Below, one piece after another: positions 58,577-64,000 of a stretch of 64,000 bases of DNA (within the stretch, counting starts at the first letter, position 1; every line of letters begins with the position of its first letter). Position numbers and translations under genes: made by a program. Source of the stretch: Cercis canadensis (Eukaryota > Streptophyta > Magnoliopsida > Fabales > Fabaceae); the NCBI GenBank assembly GCA_003255065.1, contig QAOA01004025.1:926256-990255 (forward strand), given 5' to 3'. The notes beneath the pieces were generated by a model. It searched no databases and was not told the DNA's origin. It saw only the letters and a program-made list of their open reading frames with translations.

Positions 58577-61500
58577 ATGGGGGAAAGGAATAATCCGTCG
58601 CATTACGTGAAGTTGACTAAAGATCAGGCGCCTCTGGAAGATATCAAGCCTGGTGAACTTAATCAGCCAATTGAGGTTCCTCAGGTTTGACCCTCTTGGA
58701 CTCTTTCCTCGCTTTCAATTAATCTTCTTTTCTTTTTTCAATTATTAGATGACCCTGTGTGATATTGTTGATATACGCGAGAACAGTTATTTTTTGATTC
58801 TTGCTAGCGTGCTCTGTGAATTTTATTTGTATAAAAGGGATGTGTTAAATAATAACATGGCTATTGGGTAATGGTTTTAAATATCTCTAGCATGCCCTTT
58901 TATGCTAATGCCGCCAGATCTTAAAGCCTGGATAAAGCAAAGGCTTGTAACCACTACCTTGTGGTGAAATTTGACTTGATTATAAGAAAGTTGGTGGCGT
59001 ATCATGCTGCAGACCACTTGGTGGAATGATATTACTGTGGTAAAGAATCACTTCATTCAAAAATTTATATTGTTAGGTGAGAATTTAAGAAAAGAATTGC
59101 TCATGAATGTCTCTAACAAGGTGGAAAGATAAATTCTGAAGAAAATGGACAACGTTAATTCCATTTGTGTGTCTTATGCAACGACACGGGATGGAGGAAG
59201 AGTTATTAGATAGCTGAACTGATATTCAAAGTTAAATGATTCAGGATTTTACTAAAACTTTGTAAATAAAATCCCTGGTTATTTACCCTGAAAATTCTTT
59301 TTGCTAATGCTTGGTAATTTTAAAATGGCTGGCCTTGTAGTTTGGCTGGTCTAACTGCCTTGTTGTATGAAAGGAGGCCCCAAACTACCTCCCTTAAACT
59401 ATTGTTGATTTGTAAAATGAAGAAGAAGAAAAAAATATTGAAGGAACTGATAATGTTTCTTTGCCCTTCTGGTGAAATGATTTGGTGTGCAATAAAATTT
59501 TTAGCATATAATGATTGTTTGTCTTTTTTAGCATCCTAAGTATAGATTGCAAGATAAGTGCTCTCATTTTTACTTAGCAATTGTATCATCTGTATTTGTT
59601 TCTTGCGCTTGGCTAGTATGGCAGTGGGATAAGGCAATAGACTCTTGAAGTTCTTGTCTATGGGGTCTCCTACATTTGCAACATCGTAGAGTCCATGGAT
59701 CTTGGAATTCTGAACTATACAGTTTTTGATCCTTCCCCTCCTGTCAATCAGTATTCAATAGCATCAAATTGTGGACAGGGGAGAGGGGATTTGAGCTTGG
59801 AACATCCATTTTAGGGGAAAAAGTATATACTGCATTGCTCATTTGGCTATAATCTCGATATAACACTAGTTAATATGGCAGTTATAGGAGTCATCCCAAA
59901 GAGGCAAAAGAAACAAGGTTGTTGTCGGTATCATATAATGAGGACATAGAATTTGCTGTAAATTTTATAAGGAAGAGGAATTAGATATGATATTTCCACT
60001 TCAAAATAAAAAAAGTTAATAGTTTGTTACACATATGTGAGACAAAGCAATATGAAAACTTAGAAAGCTTGTGCATACTTTTCTTTTGGGGTTGAGTAGG
60101 TTGTAATGTTAGTTGGTGGACAAACTTTTGCTGATCCTTTTTTATACTTCGCAGTTGGCTGTTCGAAAGTGCAATGAATGTGGACAAGCACTACCTGAAA
60201 GCTATGCACCTCCTGCTGATGAACCTTGGACAACTGGGATCTTTGGATGTGCTGAAGATAGGGAAAGTTGTAAGTTAATGCATGACCAAACTCTGAAATT
60301 GTACTAGAGTCGAGTGGTAGCTGGAATCCATAAGTTAGTTTAGATGTGTCATTTGTCAAATGAGAGTCTGGATTAATGACCCTTGTGTTGTAACTTGTAG
60401 CATGTATATTTTTTTTGGGCAATATTACAGATTTTGATTGTATAAGAGTGAGTTATGAAATCAGCTATATATTTATGGCTATTATTGCAGTTTACAGTGA
60501 CTAAGCAGGGGACTTATTGTTTTTGTTCATTTTTATCCTTCAATGCAGGTTTGACAGGACTCTTTTGCCCTTGTGTCTTATTTGGGCACAATGTAGAAAG
60601 CTTGAGAGATGACTACACTTCTTGGACCAGGCCATGTATTTGTCATGCCATTTTTGTTGAAGGTGGCCTTGCTCTGGCAACAGCAACTGCAATCCTTCAT
60701 GGTGTTAACCCTGGGACAACATTTCTCGTTTGTGAAGGTTTATTTTTTGCTTGGTGGATGTGCGGTATTTACACTGGTCTTGTTCGGCAAACTTTACAGA
60801 AGAAATATCACCTAAAGGTACATGTTCGATTTCCATGTCACATTGACAAGTAGTCCACTTTTTAAGTGGAATGTATTAAGTAGTCTTCTACTGAGAAATA
60901 TGGCTTCTTCATGCATCATATGTATTATGTAGACTTGGTTCCGCTGAAAAAAGTGTGCCATTCTATGAGTCTGCTCTGTTATAAATTCCACTTGTAATTT
61001 GTTAACTGGGAATAGTGCATGCATATTGTGAACTATCAAATTCGGAAGGAAACAAAGATGAGCTAGCTGGTCTGTATCTTCACCATCATTAAAACTCAGA
61101 AATTCATGTATTGATTTGGTTCTAGCATTAGACTAATGTAATTCTTGGTCAATTGTACTGGTGACTTTCAGTAAATCTGGCTTAACCATCTTTAAGCTGA
61201 CCATGCAATTTCAGAAATGGTAATTTATTGCAATATTATTGTTTTGTAGCAATTTGCGACTCTGAGGTTTTAATTACACCATATTTTTCTCTATATTTTT
61301 TCTTTTTCCTAAAATCTATTCATAACAGAAAAAGACCTTCAGCTGAAGCAATAAAACGGAACATGAGTATACCTGGATATGTTGGATGTTTACATTTGGA
61401 ATGCAAACATCACGGGAATAGAGGATACCTTGGAATCCAATATCCATGAGCATTTTGTCTGTGTTTTGAATGATTTTTTATTAACATAGCAAACACAGGG

Positions 61501-62068
61501 ACCTTAAATTATGGTATCTAATACTTGAGTATTTGATGTCAGTAGTGGTTTGAGAATGCCATTATACTAAAGACAATGTTCACATCAGTTTCTGAAAGCA
61601 TTGCCAACTAGGCTGTGCTTGAGTATTTTGTTTAAGTGAAGAATTGCATGTAGGTGTCAAATTTCATCAAAGCATTAGTTTTCTTTATTAAACGCCATTG
61701 TTGTGTATTCGAAGCAACATGATACTTAATGCATTTTTTTCTAAAAAAATTACTTTTCCTTGTTGATCTTTTATGTTTTAGCCGAATATAAACCTTGCTT
61801 AGTTTTAAGGTTTGCTCATTCTTGATACTTGCAGAACACGCCGTGTGACCCATGTTGTGTTCACTGCTGCTTCCACTGGTGTGCCTTGTGTCAAGAGCAC
61901 AGGGAGATGAAGGGACGGCTCTCAGATGGTGTTGTCTCGCCAATGACCGTTGTTAACCCACCTCCCGTTCAAGAGATGAAGTCTACTGATGATAATGAAA
62001 ACTCTGGAGTTTCCTCTTCAAACAACCATGACCATGAGCATACAAATTTGGAAATGCAGGCTATATAG
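58577..62068 (+). CDS. CNR6: PLAC8-domain protein, cell number regulator 6-like, 4 exons
   Basis: PLAC8/cell-number-regulator proteins are small Cys-rich membrane proteins; relatives affect organ size or divalent-metal and calcium transport. Exons: 58577-58684, 60155-60269, 60549-60817, 61835-62068; 726 nt, 241 residues. The N-terminal part is soluble, with [20 protein letters not shown]. The domain signature follows ([13 protein letters not shown], Cys75-Cys83), then two hydrophobic segments ([33 protein letters not shown]), then the Cys-rich [20 protein letters not shown] and EHREMKGRL. The tail is Ser/Asn/His-rich and ends NLEMQAI. Start and introns are clean. The CNR6 assignment rests on length and motif order; metal or growth roles are inferred from the family only. 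Confidence 0.9.
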
Positions 62069-63237
62069 GGTATACCTTAGTTGATTAATAGTGAAAAAAA
62101 AAGGCTTACTGTTTAAAATTTTACTTTATAGATATATATTTTTTAATCTTTATTCAATCCTTTGGTGAGAGTTCCTTGTTGCTTTGGACATGTAGATCTC
62201 ATACACTGAACTTCTGGTTTTTGCTCTGGAGGGCTAATTATATTGAATCTGCCTCTTTGAAATGGAAATTATCATTTTACACCATTTTGTTTATATCACT
62301 TCTACACTATGTAGTTAGGATTTGACAGAACAAAGTTTAAGGGAGTCAATGTAGAGCGTTTATTAAATCAGTACAATTGTGCAAGTATAAAAATGATGTA
62401 GAAAGAACTAGTGAGACAGTTGTGGGTTAATTAGTAGTAATAAGCATTTCTCTTCAGCCAATGAAAAAGTTGTTAGGTTTTATATGGATAATTATATGGA
62501 TAAATGATGATGCCTAAGTAGGCTAAGGCCCTCTTTGGATAATATAGATTATGGCCTATTGGAGTTTCCCTATTATCATAAGTGTGTATATGCATATAAA
62601 ATTGTATTTAGATAAATTTATATAAATAGCTTATTACTCTCTAGCAAGCTATTTTTAGCTTATTTTATGAATCTATTCTTATAGCTTCTAGGAAAAAGCC
62701 GTTGTGGAAGCTCATAACAACTTAACTGGTTGTTGTTTTGAAAAAAAAAATTGTGGCAAAAAAATATCTTTAAATGATAGTGAAAAATTCTATTTAAACC
62801 CGATAGCCAACCTCTTTTATTTTTCTGATTTTAGAAGTACTTTTTAATTGTATATCTAACTACAAAATAACTTAATTTGAAAAAAAATTAATTATTATAT
62901 AAGAACTTATATTATGTAAGCGCTTAAATAAATTATTTATCAAAACAAATCTTAAGTCATGTGTAATCAAATTTGAGAGTTTAAAGTAAACTCGTTTAAG
63001 CTTGTTAACTAAAATCAACTAAAACTAGCAAACTGGAACAGAAGCCAATGGAATCAACAGAAATGGCTTCTATAAAACACAACACCTAGTTGTATGTAAT
63101 GTGTCAAAAGTCCATAAGATTTGGTTTAATATTAGATCTGGCTTGGCAAAAAATGACTGAGAAAAAGCCTAATTGAAGTATGGTATACTACGTTGACTTT
63201 TGGTTGGACAGGGGGGCCAAAGCCAAAAACTACAGAC
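62069..63237. other. Downstream region of the PLAC8 gene, with a possible hAT-like MITE
   Basis: 3' untranslated and AT-rich DNA. 'ggccctctttggataat' near 62528 and 'ttatttatcaaaacaaat' near 62933 are weakly inverted and resemble decayed MITE ends enclosing about 420 bp. No gene recognised. Confidence 0.35.
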
Positions 63238-64000
63238 TAGTATTTATTAATATTCATGATTGTCATAATATTATCTATTTAATATCGGAAATTTTATTAT
63301 ACTACATGAATATGATATATTATATTGACGTGATAAATATACGTAATTTTTATATCTTATTTGATATAAATATAATTTATCTTATTTTTTCAAACAAACT
63401 TAAAAATAGTTGACTTATACATATGTCATTCACACATTAATTATTCTTTTGTGGTATAATATATTACATAAATATTAAAAGTATCTAAAAAATCTCTATT
63501 TAATATACACAATAATAATGTAAATTGCAAAGATGATAAAGATTATAACAAATGATATATTTTACACAGGAAAGAGTTTATAAAAAGAAAAGATAATTTT
63601 TATTTACCAACACAAATATCATTTTGTAATTTTATCCTTATAAAGATATTTTCTTTTTAAAAAGACGTTATTATTGGCAAATCAAATACTCTATTATATT
63701 TATACTTATATACTATATATATAGATTAAGATTAATATTGGTTTTTTTTTTTTTGGTTGTGAAGAAGTACAATGTTAGAAAAGAAAAAGAATATACATAA
63801 TTAAAATTGAATCCTTAACATTAAAATTATCAACCCCAACTATCAAATGTAACTTAAAAAATCTAATTCTAATATAATTAAGCATAAGATCATATATAGA
63901 ATTAGATATACGCCATTTATAGAAATAAACTTGCCTTTTTCAATAAAAAAAAATCTCCAAAGAATCAAAGATGGACCTTTATATATATATATATATATAT
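63238..64000. repeat. Dispersed repeat, copy 2, runs off the window
   Basis: Second copy of the repeat at 55780-57020, lacking its 690-bp insertion but carrying the small transposon at 63286-63496. It ends in an (AT)n run at the window edge. Confidence 0.7.
63286..63496. mobile_element. 211-bp MITE with 10-bp target duplication and a known empty site
   Basis: The element is flanked by identical tatttaatat at 63276-63285 and 63497-63506. The related repeat at 55.8 kb has the uninterrupted site 'catctatttaatatacataa', proving insertion. The element is the same family as the tandem array at 22339-23336: 'aaattttattatactac' at one end, 'catatgtcattcacacatta' in the middle and 'agtatctaaaaaat' at the other end. 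A 9-10-bp duplication suggests Mutator-like transposition. Confidence 0.82.

Overview
This is a stretch of nuclear chromosome from a flowering plant, almost certainly a eudicot. The genes are split by many GT-AG introns, the intergenic DNA is AT-rich and full of small transposons, and the proteins are typical plant housekeeping types: a TIP5-type aquaporin, a plastid dihydroxy-acid dehydratase, a PLAC8/cell-number-regulator protein and a PEX11. The species cannot be named from the sequence. Single N bases at 16876, 26911 and 50972 mark assembly uncertainty.

Layout. 237-3032 (-): divergent cyclin-dependent-kinase-like kinase, 8 exons. 4676-14813 (+): NSF, the SNARE-disassembling ATPase, 21 exons, head-to-head with the kinase. 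16.5-19.7 kb: a LINE 3' end, an orphan Lys-rich exon-like fragment and a broken F-box gene. 20542-21991 (-): TIP5;1-like aquaporin, 3 exons. 22.3-23.3 kb: a tandem array of a small transposon. 23.4-26.5 kb: a duplicated block with one intact small gene and one shortened copy. 29389-36158 (-): dihydroxy-acid dehydratase, 14 exons. 37587-41005 (-): ALG2 mannosyltransferase, 8 exons. 44593-48217 (-): LUC7-like U1 snRNP protein, 7 exons, with a mitochondrial nad2-like insert in intron 3. 48.6-52.5 kb: a cluster of fold-back transposons. 52821-53504 (+): intron-less PEX11. 53.9-58 kb: a hAT element and other repeats. 58577-62068 (+): PLAC8/cell-number-regulator gene, 4 exons. The end of the window is repetitive and repeats DNA from 55.8-57 kb.

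The genes serve unrelated pathways (membrane traffic, water/urea transport, branched-chain amino acids, N-glycosylation, splicing, peroxisome division), as expected of a plant chromosome; there is no operon-like logic. I rebuilt exon structures by eye from splice signals and family similarity. Every multi-exon model given closes in frame from ATG to stop.

Most notable: the first NSF intron does not fit GT-AG but fits a U12-type AT-AC intron (ATATCCTT donor, CCTTAAC branch site, AC acceptor). Several small transposons can be delimited exactly by target-site duplications, and one has its empty site elsewhere in the window. I did not find a convincing wholly new biological system.
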